In this document: one piece after another, positions 38,328 to 47,831 of the stretch | How the letters are laid out: every line of letters begins with the position of its first letter | Position numbering within the stretch: position 1 is the first letter of the stretch | Position numbers and translations under genes: made by a program | The notes under the pieces: generated by a model | Database searches by the model: none | Told to the model about the DNA's origin: nothing | Seen by the model: the letters and a program-made list of their open reading frames with translations, nothing else | Source: an uncultured Winogradskyella sp. | Lineage (GTDB): Bacteria; Bacteroidota; Bacteroidia; Flavobacteriales; Flavobacteriaceae | Assembly: GCF_947498005.1 (NCBI RefSeq) | Contig: NZ_CANMIW010000008.1 | Location: 1-64,000, forward strand | Length of the DNA: 64,000 nucleotides | Reading direction: 5' to 3'

Positions 38328-38870
38328 ATGACGGAAAAAGAATTACACCAGTTAAAGTATCCTATTGGCGAATTTAGTAAGCCAGATGTAATTACTTTTA
38401 AGGAAATAGAACATTGGATTGCTTCAATTGAAACCTTACCAAAGTCAATAATTTCTATAACGGAAGACCTCAGCGAAGCTGAACTAAATTATATATATAG
38501 ACCAGGTGGTTGGAACATAAAACAAGTGGTGCATCACTGCGCAGATAGCCACATTAATAGTTTACTTAGATTTAAGCTGACACTGACAGAGGACTCTCCT
38601 ACGATAAGACCTTATTTTGAAGATCGTTTTGCAGAATTAATCGATTACAATGAGCCTATTGATTCATCCATTTCGATACTAATTGGTGTTCACAAAAAAC
38701 TAGGTATTCTGTTAAAAAATCTAAGCAAGGAAGAGCTAAAGCTTGAGTTTATTCATCCAGAACATGGCAAACGCTTTTCATTAGCGGAAACCATAGGAAT
38801 ATATGCTTGGCATAGTAATCATCATTTAGCACACATTAAACAGGCACTAAAGTTTAAAGATCAATTTTAA
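38328..38870 (+). CDS. YfiT-like DinB-fold putative metal-dependent hydrolase / thiol transferase
   Basis: A 180-residue DinB/YfiT superfamily protein. The opening LKYPIGEFSKP is the YfiT signature. The metal-binding histidines lie in VVHHCADSH and WHSNHHLAHI, with the usual YRPGGWNIKQVV helix. Members of this family include bacillithiol S-transferases; without a visible bacillithiol pathway here this specificity is not assured. It starts 3 bp after the PagL-like gene and ends at a strong terminator, completing the operon. Confidence 0.88.
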   Translation: MTEKELHQLKYPIGEFSKPDVITFKEIEHWIASIETLPKSIISITEDLSEAELNYIYRPGGWNIKQVVHHCADSHINSLLRFKLTLTEDSPTIRPYFEDRFAELIDYNEPIDSSISILIGVHKKLGILLKNLSKEELKLEFIHPEHGKRFSLAETIGIYAWHSNHHLAHIKQALKFKDQF

Positions 38871-38872
38871 TT

Positions 38873-38903
38873 AAAAAACCCTGAATTTTATTCAGGGTTT
38901 TTT
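38873..38903. terminator. Bidirectional terminator
   Basis: Perfect 13-bp stem AAAAAACCCTGAA/TTCAGGGTTTTTT (38873-38885 with 38891-38903), loop TTTTA, between convergent genes ending at 38870 and 38926. Confidence 0.92.
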
Positions 38904-38925
38904 AATGTCTTAACTTATAAGTAGC

Positions 38926-40221
38926 TTATGGTCTACCATTAATTATTTTTCCTTTTTCACGTTGTTCTTGCTTTTCAATATTCTTCTTAATTTTATTGAT
39001 AGCAGATTCTATGGACTTATCTGGTTCTATTAAATTAAATTCTCCCCAAAAATTAGGATCTGTAAATCCTGAAATAGCATCTGTAATTATTACCGAAGGT
39101 CTTAATCTATCTTTGCTTTTAATTTTTCTATCGGTAGTGTTAACTTCCCAATCGGTTACAGCCATTTCACTAGACAAGGTATAAACCTTATTAAAAATTT
39201 CACGTTTTTTATTTACTTTAAATTTTAAACTTAGGTTAGAGTAGCTATAATACCATTTGTTTCCTTTTGCCTTATAATCTACTTTATAAACGGCCTCTAA
39301 AGGATAAACGACTATGTCACTTGGTTTCTTTTTAACCAATAGGTTTTTACTTTTATTCATATCACTCACATCTAATGAATAATTGGCACTAACAAGCGCT
39401 AAAGTTTCTACGTCAATGAAAAGTTTACCAAGGTAATTTATCTCTAAATCATCACTATTAGGTTTAAAGTCTATTACATATACGTTTCTGTTATTAATTG
39501 TTGACGGTTCATTAAATGCAAAATCATAAGATCTTATGCTCTCTTCTGTAAAAATATATTCAGGATATTTCATTATATCTAAATATACTGTAGAAAATGG
39601 TCCACCTTGTAATTTAACCGAAACCGTATCTAATCGCTTATAATCAGTACTTTTCCTAGCCTTACCAAGTTGAATAGCATCACGACTTTTAGATTCATTT
39701 GGTTGTTTTAATATATTAACAACAGCTTCAGTAAGTGATACATTTCTACTTCTACGCTTAATAGTTTCGCGGTAAAAGGCTGTCATGTAAACAGACTCAT
39801 TTTCAAAATTATTGTTATTATCGTTAAACACTTTTTTAATTAAACTCTTAGCATCTTTAAAAGCCGAAATACTAACCGCTGATAATTTAGTAACAGCCGA
39901 ATAAAGTTTTACTGTTTTATTTTTTGATAATTCAGATAACGGAATTACATAAGTATTATAACCGAGAAGTGAAATCATCACTTTAGAGTCTGAATAATCT
40001 ACAGGAACTTTTAATGTAAATTCGCCATCAGAATTTGAAATAGTACTAATATTTGTGCCATTTATATTTAAGCTTGCCGCTTCTAATACTTTATTGGTTT
40101 TACCGTCCACAATCTTCCCATTAAATTCTTTAAAATCCGTTTGTGCATTTAAAGAAAAGGTTAAAAATAAAATTGAAAAGAGAGAAGTGACATAAATTTT
40201 CAGAGATTGAGATTTTTCCAT
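38926..40221 (-). CDS. Secreted protein with CarboxypepD_reg-like domain
   Basis: A 431-residue protein with signal peptide (SILFLTFSLNAQ) and an N-terminal carboxypeptidase-regulatory-like beta sandwich (about 33-112: FNGKIVDGKTNKVLEAASLN ... SNSDGEFTLKVP ... ISLLGYNTYVIPL). A long beta-rich region follows (FYRETIKRRSRNVSLTEAVV ... INYLGKLFIDVETLALVSANY) and a charged C-terminal coil. Related Bacteroidota proteins (DUF5686-type) are outer-membrane-associated with unknown roles. No TonB box or barrel is evident. It stands alone between two hairpins. Confidence 0.78.
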   Translation of the reverse strand: MEKSQSLKIYVTSLFSILFLTFSLNAQTDFKEFNGKIVDGKTNKVLEAASLNINGTNISTISNSDGEFTLKVPVDYSDSKVMISLLGYNTYVIPLSELSKNKTVKLYSAVTKLSAVSISAFKDAKSLIKKVFNDNNNNFENESVYMTAFYRETIKRRSRNVSLTEAVVNILKQPNESKSRDAIQLGKARKSTDYKRLDTVSVKLQGGPFSTVYLDIMKYPEYIFTEESIRSYDFAFNEPSTINNRNVYVIDFKPNSDDLEINYLGKLFIDVETLALVSANYSLDVSDMNKSKNLLVKKKPSDIVVYPLEAVYKVDYKAKGNKWYYSYSNLSLKFKVNKKREIFNKVYTLSSEMAVTDWEVNTTDRKIKSKDRLRPSVIITDAISGFTDPNFWGEFNLIEPDKSIESAINKIKKNIEKQEQREKGKIINGRP

Positions 40222-40315
40222 AACATTAGTTTTTAGTTAGATAATTTGTTCTTACTAAAATACAACAAATCATATTTTTTGATTAAAAATGCCCTTGCAA
40301 AGCCGTAAACAATTA

Positions 40316-41374
40316 TTATTCTTCACTTTTTAATTTTCTAAAAGCAGATGGTGTATGTGCCGTAAACTTAGTGAATGCCTTATAAAACGTCACTTTATTA
40401 TTAAAACCACTTTCTAAGGCTATGGCTTCAATTTTATAATGCTTGTATTTAGCATCGTGCAGGTATTGTTTCGCAATTTCTATTCTATGCTTATTTACGT
40501 AGTCATTAAAATTCTCAGAAATGAGTTCAGAAAATGTTTGAGATACATGATGTTGTTTTTCATTTAATAATAAACTTAAACCCGAAATATTAAAACTACC
40601 ATCTAAAAATACGTTGTCATTTTTAAACGCTAATTCTATTTTAGATTGAATTCTCTTCATGTCATTCTCACTAAGATTAGATCCGAAATATTTCTTTTTA
40701 ATCTGAAGTAAAAAATCCGGATTATTAACTAAAAAGTAACCAACTCCAAAAATTAAAAAGGTTAGAATAACATAAAACCAAGCAAAGTCTCTCCAATTAT
40801 TGGCGTAATGCGTTAAGTAGGCAATTAACAATGAAGAACATACATAAGCGACTACAAGGAATACAGCATATTGCAGTCGTTTTGCAGATAATTTAATGCT
40901 ATTACGGAAAAGAAAAATTGAACATCCAATTGCATAAACCAGCATTTGAAACGCTAAAAGATAGTTCCAAATCATTGTACGAGAATAGAAATGCTCTCTT
41001 ACATATTTTATACGTGTATCACCATCCATTAGCAAAACATCGCCATAACCAATCCAATATACCAAAATTGGCAATAAATGTAAGGCATCTGTTGGTCTTA
41101 GTTTTTGCTTATTTAAAATAAGGCACTGCAAGTGAATGAAGACTAATGGACCGAATAGAAAAGCGACTTCAAAATAAAACCAATCTATTAAATCCGTATA
41201 CAGCATTCCTAACCTGCTAGAACCGTATAAAAAAATTAGAATATGAAAGCCAACTAAAGCTATCAGCAAGGACAAGGTATTGTTTCTAAGCTGTCTATTT
41301 TTAAAAAAGACACCTCCTGCAACAAAAAATGCGGCAAAAACTTGAGTTAGTAATATGTAACGAACAATTTCCAA
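40316..41374 (-). CDS. Membrane-anchored AraC-family transcriptional regulator
   Basis: A 352-residue protein. The first 225 residues hold about seven hydrophobic helices (for example LLTQVFAAFFVAGGVFF, TLSLLIALVGFHILIFLYGS). The C-terminal 100 residues form an AraC-type pair of helix-turn-helix motifs (SGLSLLLNEKQHHVSQTFSE and IEAIALESGFNNKVTFYKAF, ending FRKLKSEE). This design, an integral-membrane sensor with an attached DNA-binding domain, is common in Bacteroidota. The start is TTG at 41374: no ATG lies between the upstream stop and this point, and the next ATG (residue 55) would remove the first membrane helices. Confidence 0.87.
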   Translation of the reverse strand: MEIVRYILLTQVFAAFFVAGGVFFKNRQLRNNTLSLLIALVGFHILIFLYGSSRLGMLYTDLIDWFYFEVAFLFGPLVFIHLQCLILNKQKLRPTDALHLLPILVYWIGYGDVLLMDGDTRIKYVREHFYSRTMIWNYLLAFQMLVYAIGCSIFLFRNSIKLSAKRLQYAVFLVVAYVCSSLLIAYLTHYANNWRDFAWFYVILTFLIFGVGYFLVNNPDFLLQIKKKYFGSNLSENDMKRIQSKIELAFKNDNVFLDGSFNISGLSLLLNEKQHHVSQTFSELISENFNDYVNKHRIEIAKQYLHDAKYKHYKIEAIALESGFNNKVTFYKAFTKFTAHTPSAFRKLKSEE

Positions 41375-41464
41375 AAAGCAACCTAAATTGAGAAACTACA
41401 ATTTAAGGCTTATTTTTCGCTATCGGAAAAATGCATACTAAAAAACCAAAATGAAACTACAAAA

Positions 41465-43240
41465 TTACATACGCTCAGGAACCTGAATTCCTAACACTTG
41501 AAATGCATTTTTTATAGTTTGACTTACTAATTTAGACAATTCAACTCTAAAGCTTTTTTCTATTTCGGTATCTGCTCCTAGAATAGATACATTTTGATAG
41601 AATGAGTTAAATTCCTTAACCAAATCGTAAGTGTAATTTGCAATTAAAGCAGGACTGTGCTGTTCTGCTGCATTTTGTATAATTTCTGGAAATAACTCCA
41701 ACTGCTTAATAAGTTGCTTTTCTTTATCATGTAGCATTACATCTTTAGTATCAAACTGATAACTATTAGAATCAGCTTTTCTTAAAATAGACTGAATTCT
41801 TGCATAGGTATATTGAATAAATGGTCCAGTATTCCCCTGAAAATCTATAGATTCTTTTGGGTCGAATAAAATTCGTTTTTTAGGATCTACTTTCAAGATG
41901 TAGTATTTTAAGGCTCCTAAGCCTATAGTTTTATAAAGCTCTTGTTTTTCCGCCTCATCATAATCATCAAGCTTACCTAAATCCTTAGAAATATCTTCAG
42001 CTGTATCTGCCATTTCTTTAATTAAATCATCAGCATCTACAACGGTTCCTTCTCTACTCTTCATTTTTCCGCTTGGTAGATCCACCATTCCATAACTTAA
42101 ATGGAATAAATTTTTAGCCCAATCAAATCCTAATTTCTTTAAGATTAAGAATAAGACTTTAAAATGGTAATCTTGTTCGTTACCTACAGTGTAAACCATT
42201 CCGCCAACATCTGGATAATCTTTAATTCGCTGAATTGCCGTACCAATATCTTGGGTCATGTAAACCGCTGTTCCATCGCTACGCAATACGATTTTTTCGT
42301 CCAGTCCATCTTCGGTTAAATCGCACCAAACAGAACCATCTTCTTTCTTAAAAAAAACACCTGTTTTTAAACCTTCTGCAACAAATTCCTTTCCTAGTAA
42401 GTAGGTATCGCTTTCATAATAATAGGTATCAAAATCAACACCAATATTTTTGTAAGTAACTTCAAAACCGTCATAAACCCATTGGTTCATTTTTTTCCAA
42501 AGTGCCACTACGTCGTTATCACCTGCTTCCCAATTTCTAAGCATCTCTTGTGCTTCTAGTAAAATAGGTGCATTCTTTTTAGCTTCTTCTTCAGTTTTTC
42601 CGCTTGCTATTAAATCTGCAATTTCAGCCTTATATTCCTGATCAAACTTTACATAATAATTACCAACTAGTTTATCGCCTTTAAATTCTTGAGTCGGTGT
42701 TTCATTATTTCCAAACTTCTGATACGCCAACATACTCTTACAAATATGAATTCCTCTATCATTAATAATCTGCGTTTTGTAGACTTTCTTACCTGAGGCT
42801 TTCAATATTTCCGCAACACTATAACCTAAAAGCACATTTCTTACGTGCCCTAAATGCAAAGGTTTATTAGTGTTAGGCGAAGAATATTCTACCATAACCG
42901 CTTTATCATCCTTTTGATCTACATAACCATAATTGGTTTTATCTTTTATAGACTGAAAGAATTCTAGGTAATAAGAATCACTTATCTCAATATTTAAAAA
43001 CCCTTTTACAACATTAAATCCTTTTACCAATTCTACTTGGTCTAATAAATACTGACCAACTTGCTCACCTATCACAGCAGGATTTCCTTTTACAACACGC
43101 AGCATAGGGAAAACGACTACCGTAATATCTCCAGCAAACTCTTTGCGAGTGGCTTGAAATTCTACTGATTCTAATTCCGATTGAAATAAAGCTTTTATCC
43201 CAGCTTTTACGTGTAATTCTAAAGTCTCTTGAAGAGTCAT
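41465..43240 (-). CDS. argS: Arginyl-tRNA synthetase
   Basis: Charges tRNA-Arg; class I synthetase of 591 residues. An N-terminal ArgRS-specific domain is followed by YSSPNTNKPLHLGHVRNVLLG (HIGH motif HLGH). GMVDLPSGKMKSREGTVVDADDL carries the KMSK counterpart. The C-terminal DALR anticodon-binding domain ends VLGIQVPERM. A TATCTTTG -7 element lies at 43275-43282 (minus strand), 35 bp upstream. Confidence 0.97.
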   Translation of the reverse strand: MTLQETLELHVKAGIKALFQSELESVEFQATRKEFAGDITVVVFPMLRVVKGNPAVIGEQVGQYLLDQVELVKGFNVVKGFLNIEISDSYYLEFFQSIKDKTNYGYVDQKDDKAVMVEYSSPNTNKPLHLGHVRNVLLGYSVAEILKASGKKVYKTQIINDRGIHICKSMLAYQKFGNNETPTQEFKGDKLVGNYYVKFDQEYKAEIADLIASGKTEEEAKKNAPILLEAQEMLRNWEAGDNDVVALWKKMNQWVYDGFEVTYKNIGVDFDTYYYESDTYLLGKEFVAEGLKTGVFFKKEDGSVWCDLTEDGLDEKIVLRSDGTAVYMTQDIGTAIQRIKDYPDVGGMVYTVGNEQDYHFKVLFLILKKLGFDWAKNLFHLSYGMVDLPSGKMKSREGTVVDADDLIKEMADTAEDISKDLGKLDDYDEAEKQELYKTIGLGALKYYILKVDPKKRILFDPKESIDFQGNTGPFIQYTYARIQSILRKADSNSYQFDTKDVMLHDKEKQLIKQLELFPEIIQNAAEQHSPALIANYTYDLVKEFNSFYQNVSILGADTEIEKSFRVELSKLVSQTIKNAFQVLGIQVPERM

Positions 43241-43700
43241 AATTCTGTTCTATTTTGGCATTTGAAAACGTGTGCAAAGATAGCAGTTTTATTGAGTTTT
43301 ACGCAGTTGCATATACATAAATATTACTCAATTAAATTTTTTGCAACAATACAAAAATATACACAAACAACTGATTATCAAACAATTAAACAATTCATGT
43401 ATTTCGTCGATGAAAAAGTATTACTCCTATGATTTTTACCGTTAATCGAAATGCGGTTTTTAGATAAAAATTTTTCGAACCGTTTATCTAATTTATTCGT
43501 ATTAAAACTTAATTATTAGCATATTTGTATCGATAATAGCATTTTTGAATTGCTATTAATCTAATGTCCCAAACATTAATGAAGCTTGATAATGAAACTT
43601 TAACCAAGTTGTTATTGTTTAGTGTTAACTTACTTTTTCTATCCCTCTCTAAAAGTTTTTCTCACCAAAACAGCACAATTCGTTTTAACGCTATTATAAG
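43241..43700. other. 460-bp intergenic region between argS and the histidine kinase gene
   Basis: It contains the argS -7 element (43275-43282, minus-strand TATCTTTG). A 9-bp inverted repeat TTAGATAAA/TTTATCTAA (43460-43468 with 43483-43491, 14-nt centre) could be an operator or hairpin. A near-consensus CATATTTG lies just after it on the plus strand. No conserved open frame, tRNA or long repeat is evident. Confidence 0.5.
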
Positions 43701-45758
43701 ATGAAACAGTTATTTACTTTAGCTGTTTGTCTGATCTCGTTTGTCGTTTTTTCTCAAAATGAAAAAATAGAAGAACTAACGGTTCAAATAGCATACATGA
43801 ACGCAGACTCTACAAAAGTAGACAAATCTCTTGTGCTTATAAGTGAACTATATGCTATAGACAAGTTTGACAATGCGTTGTTATTTGTTAATCAAACTTC
43901 AAAATTATCTAAAGAACTCAACTATATTAAAGGTCTTGCTGAGAGTACGTATTACAGAGCATTAATTTATACCGAACGTAATGACTACTTTAATGCCATA
44001 GATAACTTTAATAAATCTAGAGAATTATATCTTCAAATTAATGATTCCTTAGGTGTTGCCAAAGTAAGTAATAGTATTGGACTTATAGAAATTGAACGCG
44101 GTAACTATGCTGTTGGTTTACAAAATTCTTTATCTGCTATTTCTATATTTGAAAAGCAAAATTTATCCACAGAATTAAGCGCTGCTTATAACAATTTAGC
44201 GGAAGCTTATTTTAAAACCAACCAAGTTGATAAAGCAATTGAATTTAATTTTAAAGCTTTAGAGGTAAGAAAAAAAATTAAGGACAAAGACGGTATTAAA
44301 AACTCTACTAAGAATATTGCTGAATTATACTCAATACTTAAAGAACATAGAAAAGCGATTGAATATTACGAAAAAGCTTTAGATATTTTAAATCCTAAAA
44401 CAGACCAAGATTTAAGAGGCGAAATTTTACCTAAACTTGGAAGTGAATATGTACGTTTTAAGGAATTTGAAAAAGCATCTGAATATTTAGTTGAAGGCTT
44501 AAAATACAACCGAAAACAAGATAATAAAGAAGGGCTTTTAAGAGCTTTAAATGCTGTTGGAAATTTAAACCTTCAGAATAAAAAGGTTAAACTAGCTGAA
44601 AAACAACTTAATGAAGCTTACGCTATTGCTCAAAAAACAAATAACAAGAAAGAGCTTTTAGAGAATTACAGACTTCATGTCGCTTTAGATTCCACTCAAG
44701 GTCAGTTTCAAAATGCATTCTTTTGGCAGAATAAATTCTATCAATTAAAAGACTCACTTGCCAAAATAGACCAACCTGTTTTCCCAACAACGGTAGATCC
44801 TTTAGATTTAAATCCAGAGCAAAATACTCAGAACTCCGTAACAAATCCTGAGAAAGAAGTTGAACCACAAATTACAGATAAAAAAACTTGGAGTAATAAC
44901 TCAGGGCTTTTTTATGGTCTAATAACTTTACTCGCCATATTAGCTGCTCTTGTTGTGTACAGTTTATTAAAAACAAAATCACATAAAGAGGCTTTAGAAA
45001 AGCAAAAGGATAAATTAGCGCAAGAACAAGAAAGAACAGATGCTATTTTAGAGCAAACTCACCATTTAGAAGAAGTAAACCAAGTAAAGGACAAGCTTTT
45101 TTCTATTGTATCTCATGATTTAAAAGATTCTATCTCATCAATTAAAGCATTTTTAGATTTGTTGAAAGAAGACAGTATAACTAAAGATGAGTTCTATGAG
45201 TTAATCCCTGAATTGAGTGAAAACGCTAACAACGCAAATTCACTTTTATACAATTTATTAAACTGGTCTAAATCGCAACTACAAAATTTAGAGCCAAAAC
45301 CTGAGTTATTTAATATTCAAGATGTTTTTCATACTAAGATAGCATTAGTAGAACAGAAAGTTGAAGACAAACGCATAGTACTTATTGATGAATCTCAAAA
45401 AGGATCTGTCTACGCAGATCGTAGCATGGTGGAAATAGTAATTCAGAATTTAATTACTAATGCTGTTAAATTTAGTAGAGTTGGCGATGTCATAACGATT
45501 TCTAATCAGCAGAAAAATGGAAAAACTACAATCTGTGTTGAAGATACAGGTGTTGGTATTGCTAAAGAAAATTTAGATAAGCTTTTTGCATCTCATAAAA
45601 ACTTTACTACTGCTGGTACTAAAAACGAAAAAGGGACTGGTTTAGGCTTAACCATTGCTAAGGATTTAGTAGAACTAAATAATGGTAAAATTTGGGTAGA
45701 AAGCACAGAAAACGTTGGTAGTAAATTCTTTATAGAATTACCAAGTGTAATTAAATAG
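43701..45758 (+). CDS. TPR-repeat sensor histidine kinase
   Basis: A 685-residue kinase. A signal peptide (MKQLFTLAVCLISFVVFSQ) leads a periplasmic array of about six to seven tetratricopeptide repeats (residues 30-345, e.g. AAYNNLAEAYFKTNQVDKAI). Then come one membrane helix (LFYGLITLLAILAALVVYSLL) and a coiled coil. The HisKA box has phospho-acceptor His472 (FSIVSHDLKDSISSIKAFLD), and the HATPase domain has NLITNAVKFS, DTGVGIAKEN and GTGLGLTIAKDLV. No receiver or output domain and no adjacent response regulator are present, so its partner is elsewhere. The signal sensed is unknown. Confidence 0.93.
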   Translation: MKQLFTLAVCLISFVVFSQNEKIEELTVQIAYMNADSTKVDKSLVLISELYAIDKFDNALLFVNQTSKLSKELNYIKGLAESTYYRALIYTERNDYFNAIDNFNKSRELYLQINDSLGVAKVSNSIGLIEIERGNYAVGLQNSLSAISIFEKQNLSTELSAAYNNLAEAYFKTNQVDKAIEFNFKALEVRKKIKDKDGIKNSTKNIAELYSILKEHRKAIEYYEKALDILNPKTDQDLRGEILPKLGSEYVRFKEFEKASEYLVEGLKYNRKQDNKEGLLRALNAVGNLNLQNKKVKLAEKQLNEAYAIAQKTNNKKELLENYRLHVALDSTQGQFQNAFFWQNKFYQLKDSLAKIDQPVFPTTVDPLDLNPEQNTQNSVTNPEKEVEPQITDKKTWSNNSGLFYGLITLLAILAALVVYSLLKTKSHKEALEKQKDKLAQEQERTDAILEQTHHLEEVNQVKDKLFSIVSHDLKDSISSIKAFLDLLKEDSITKDEFYELIPELSENANNANSLLYNLLNWSKSQLQNLEPKPELFNIQDVFHTKIALVEQKVEDKRIVLIDESQKGSVYADRSMVEIVIQNLITNAVKFSRVGDVITISNQQKNGKTTICVEDTGVGIAKENLDKLFASHKNFTTAGTKNEKGTGLGLTIAKDLVELNNGKIWVESTENVGSKFFIELPSVIK

Positions 45759-45802
45759 TTGCAATCCTTTTTTGTTATATTTAGCTTCAAATCAAATTAT
45801 AA

Positions 45803-46429
45803 ATGAAGCGCATTATTCCTATTTTAATACTTTTAATCTCTGTATTAAATTGTAAAAACAACATAGAACCTGAGATAAAAGAAGACGCAGAGCTGAAAGA
45901 GTTATTTACTTTAATGCAAGGTTCCTTTAATTCTGCTATACAAGCTGAAGTAGATTCTACTTACTACAATATTACATTACACATGTACCCTATTTGGGAG
46001 GATAAAGGGAATTTTTTATATGTAGAGCAAGCTCTTACTAGTACACCAAACAAACCGTATCGCCAAAGAATTTATGAAATCACAAAAACTACTGACAGTT
46101 TGTTTAGTTCTGTTATTTATAAATTAGATACAGATTCGCTTTGGGTTGGTCAATGGAAAAACCCAAAAGCATTCGACTCTATTTCCATAAATGACATTGC
46201 TCTAAAAGATGGTTGTGAAGTTATCCTTAAACGTTATGGTCCAAAACAATTCAGAGGAAAAACAGCTGATAACACTTGTATAAGTACTATGCGTGGTTCC
46301 TCCTATGCTCGTAGCGAAGTAGAAATCTTAGAAGATAAAGTTATTTCTTGGGACCGCGGATTTGATGCCGATGGAAACTATGTTTGGGGAGCCGAAAACG
46401 GCGGCTATATTTTTAATAAAATTGATTAA
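45803..46429 (+). CDS. CpcT/CpeT-like lipoprotein
   Basis: A 208-residue lipoprotein (lipobox VLNC, Cys17). It carries CpcT/CpeT chromophore-lyase-type motifs: LFTLMQGSFNS, YNITLHMYPIWEDKGNFLYVEQAL, PYRQRIYEI, and CISTMRGSSYARSEVEILEDKVISWDRGFD. In cyanobacteria these proteins attach bilins to phycobiliproteins. A non-photosynthetic flavobacterium has none, so the function here must differ; the fold probably binds another hydrophobic ligand. It is 45 bp after the kinase gene and converges with ctlX (3 bp gap). Confidence 0.85.
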   Translation: MKRIIPILILLISVLNCKNNIEPEIKEDAELKELFTLMQGSFNSAIQAEVDSTYYNITLHMYPIWEDKGNFLYVEQALTSTPNKPYRQRIYEITKTTDSLFSSVIYKLDTDSLWVGQWKNPKAFDSISINDIALKDGCEVILKRYGPKQFRGKTADNTCISTMRGSSYARSEVEILEDKVISWDRGFDADGNYVWGAENGGYIFNKID

Positions 46430-46432
46430 AGC

Positions 46433-47365
46433 TTAAGCCTTTGGCAAAAACACCTCAGCCATCATACAGCGAGCACTTCCGCCGCCACAGGTTTCTATAG
46501 TATCTAAAGAACTCGATAAAATTGGGCAATATTTCTCTATTGCCTTAATTTGATTAGCTGTTAAACTCTTGTGAGCTGCTTCACTCATTACCAAATATAA
46601 CTGGTTATTCTTACCGCGTAACTGTAACATATTACCTGCAAATCGATGCATCTGTTCTTCTGTGATAGAAATAATTTCTTTTCCATCTTGTTTTAAATGT
46701 TTTACAACATTTTTACGTTCTTTTTTATCATCAATTGTATCTAAACATATTACAGCAAAATTCTCTGCTAAACACATCATTACATTGGTATGATAAATTG
46801 CTAAACGCTCATCATTAACTGTTTGATTCGCCGTAAATACAACGGGAGAAAACTCAAAGTCTTCGCAAAACTCTATAAATAATTCTTCATCTGCTCTTGG
46901 CGATAATGCACAATAGGCTTTTCTATTTACCCTGTCTAATGCAATACTTCCTGTACCTTCTAAAAATACACCTTCGAGTTCTGCAGAGGTATAATCAACA
47001 ATGTTTTCTATTTTAAATCCGTCTTCTTCTAACCTAATAAACACCTCATCTCGTCGTTCTTTACGTCTATTCTCAGCGAACATAGGATATTTGGCAACAT
47101 CACCATTACTATGAAAACTAACCCAATTGTTCGGGAATATAGAATCTGGTGTGTCTAACAAGATATCGTCATTTTCTACAACTACATTTATACCTGCAGA
47201 ACGTAACTTTTCTACAAAAACATCAAATTCATTTTGTGCTTTTAGATTGATCTCAGAATTCTTTAAATCTAAGTCTTCTTGAAAATAATTATTTACAGCA
47301 GTCTGCTCGTTCATCCTGAAGTTTACCGGACGAATCATTAGAATTGTATTTGTAGTTTGTTGCAT
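46433..47365 (-). CDS. ctlX: CtlX-like citrulline/arginine hydrolase (arginine deiminase superfamily)
   Basis: A 310-residue pentein-fold enzyme. DSIFPNNWVSFHSNG is the CtlX-type opening. Catalytic residues are likely the His in AIYHTNVMMCLAENFAVIC and the C-terminal Cys in ETCGGGSARCMMAEVFLP. CtlX-type enzymes are predicted to hydrolyse citrulline. A second member of the superfamily lies at 57562-58473; together they suggest arginine or citrulline catabolism. It lies 61 bp from the STAS-like gene upstream. Confidence 0.87.
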   Translation of the reverse strand: MQQTTNTILMIRPVNFRMNEQTAVNNYFQEDLDLKNSEINLKAQNEFDVFVEKLRSAGINVVVENDDILLDTPDSIFPNNWVSFHSNGDVAKYPMFAENRRKERRDEVFIRLEEDGFKIENIVDYTSAELEGVFLEGTGSIALDRVNRKAYCALSPRADEELFIEFCEDFEFSPVVFTANQTVNDERLAIYHTNVMMCLAENFAVICLDTIDDKKERKNVVKHLKQDGKEIISITEEQMHRFAGNMLQLRGKNNQLYLVMSEAAHKSLTANQIKAIEKYCPILSSSLDTIETCGGGSARCMMAEVFLPKA

Positions 47366-47426
47366 ATTATTATAGTTAAGGGATTTTGCAAAGTTATGTT
47401 TTTTTAATCCGAAATTAACTATAAAA

Positions 47427-47795
47427 TCAGTCTTGATTTTCTAACCATATTAGAGCCTCTTCTCTTGTTCTAAAAGTGCTAATATTCCAATCATTACTGT
47501 CATTAAAAGCTATTAAAAACTCCGTAGATTTTTTACCAACATAACCTTTAACAACTACTGCCATGGCTTGTATTTCTTTTAAATTAGCAATTTTTTTTTG
47601 AGCCTCAAAGGTATATGTGTAGGCGTGAACTTTGTTAATTAATAAAGAGAATGGCGCTTCTAAATGAGTTAATAAAAAGCTATGATACTCTTCAATCATT
47701 TCCATATCCATTAACATACCACTGTTAATAATCACTTCTGCCAAATTAGACTTGAGTATCGTGATTTGGCCAAAGCTTAATTGATGTGTTTTCAT
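47427..47795 (-). CDS. Small cytoplasmic protein, STAS/SpoIIAA-like (122 aa)
   Basis: No signal peptide or membrane helix. The alternating pattern of short beta strands and amphipathic helices (FGQITILKSNLAEVIINS ... FSLLINKVHAYTYTFEAQKKI ... IQAMAVVVKGYVGKKSTEFLIAF ... FRTREEALIWLE) resembles the SpoIIAA-like/STAS fold used in signalling. The family assignment is tentative. It is divergent from the M14 peptidase gene. Confidence 0.65.
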   Translation of the reverse strand: MKTHQLSFGQITILKSNLAEVIINSGMLMDMEMIEEYHSFLLTHLEAPFSLLINKVHAYTYTFEAQKKIANLKEIQAMAVVVKGYVGKKSTEFLIAFNDSNDWNISTFRTREEALIWLENQD

Positions 47796-47831
47796 ATCGA
47801 TAAATATAATTAAATTTATAAAAAAATTACT

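Noticed and set aside
45772..45781. TTGTTATATT before the CpcT-like gene, resembling the ECF -10 block
   Set aside because: Two mismatches and no GTAGGG at the required spacing upstream.
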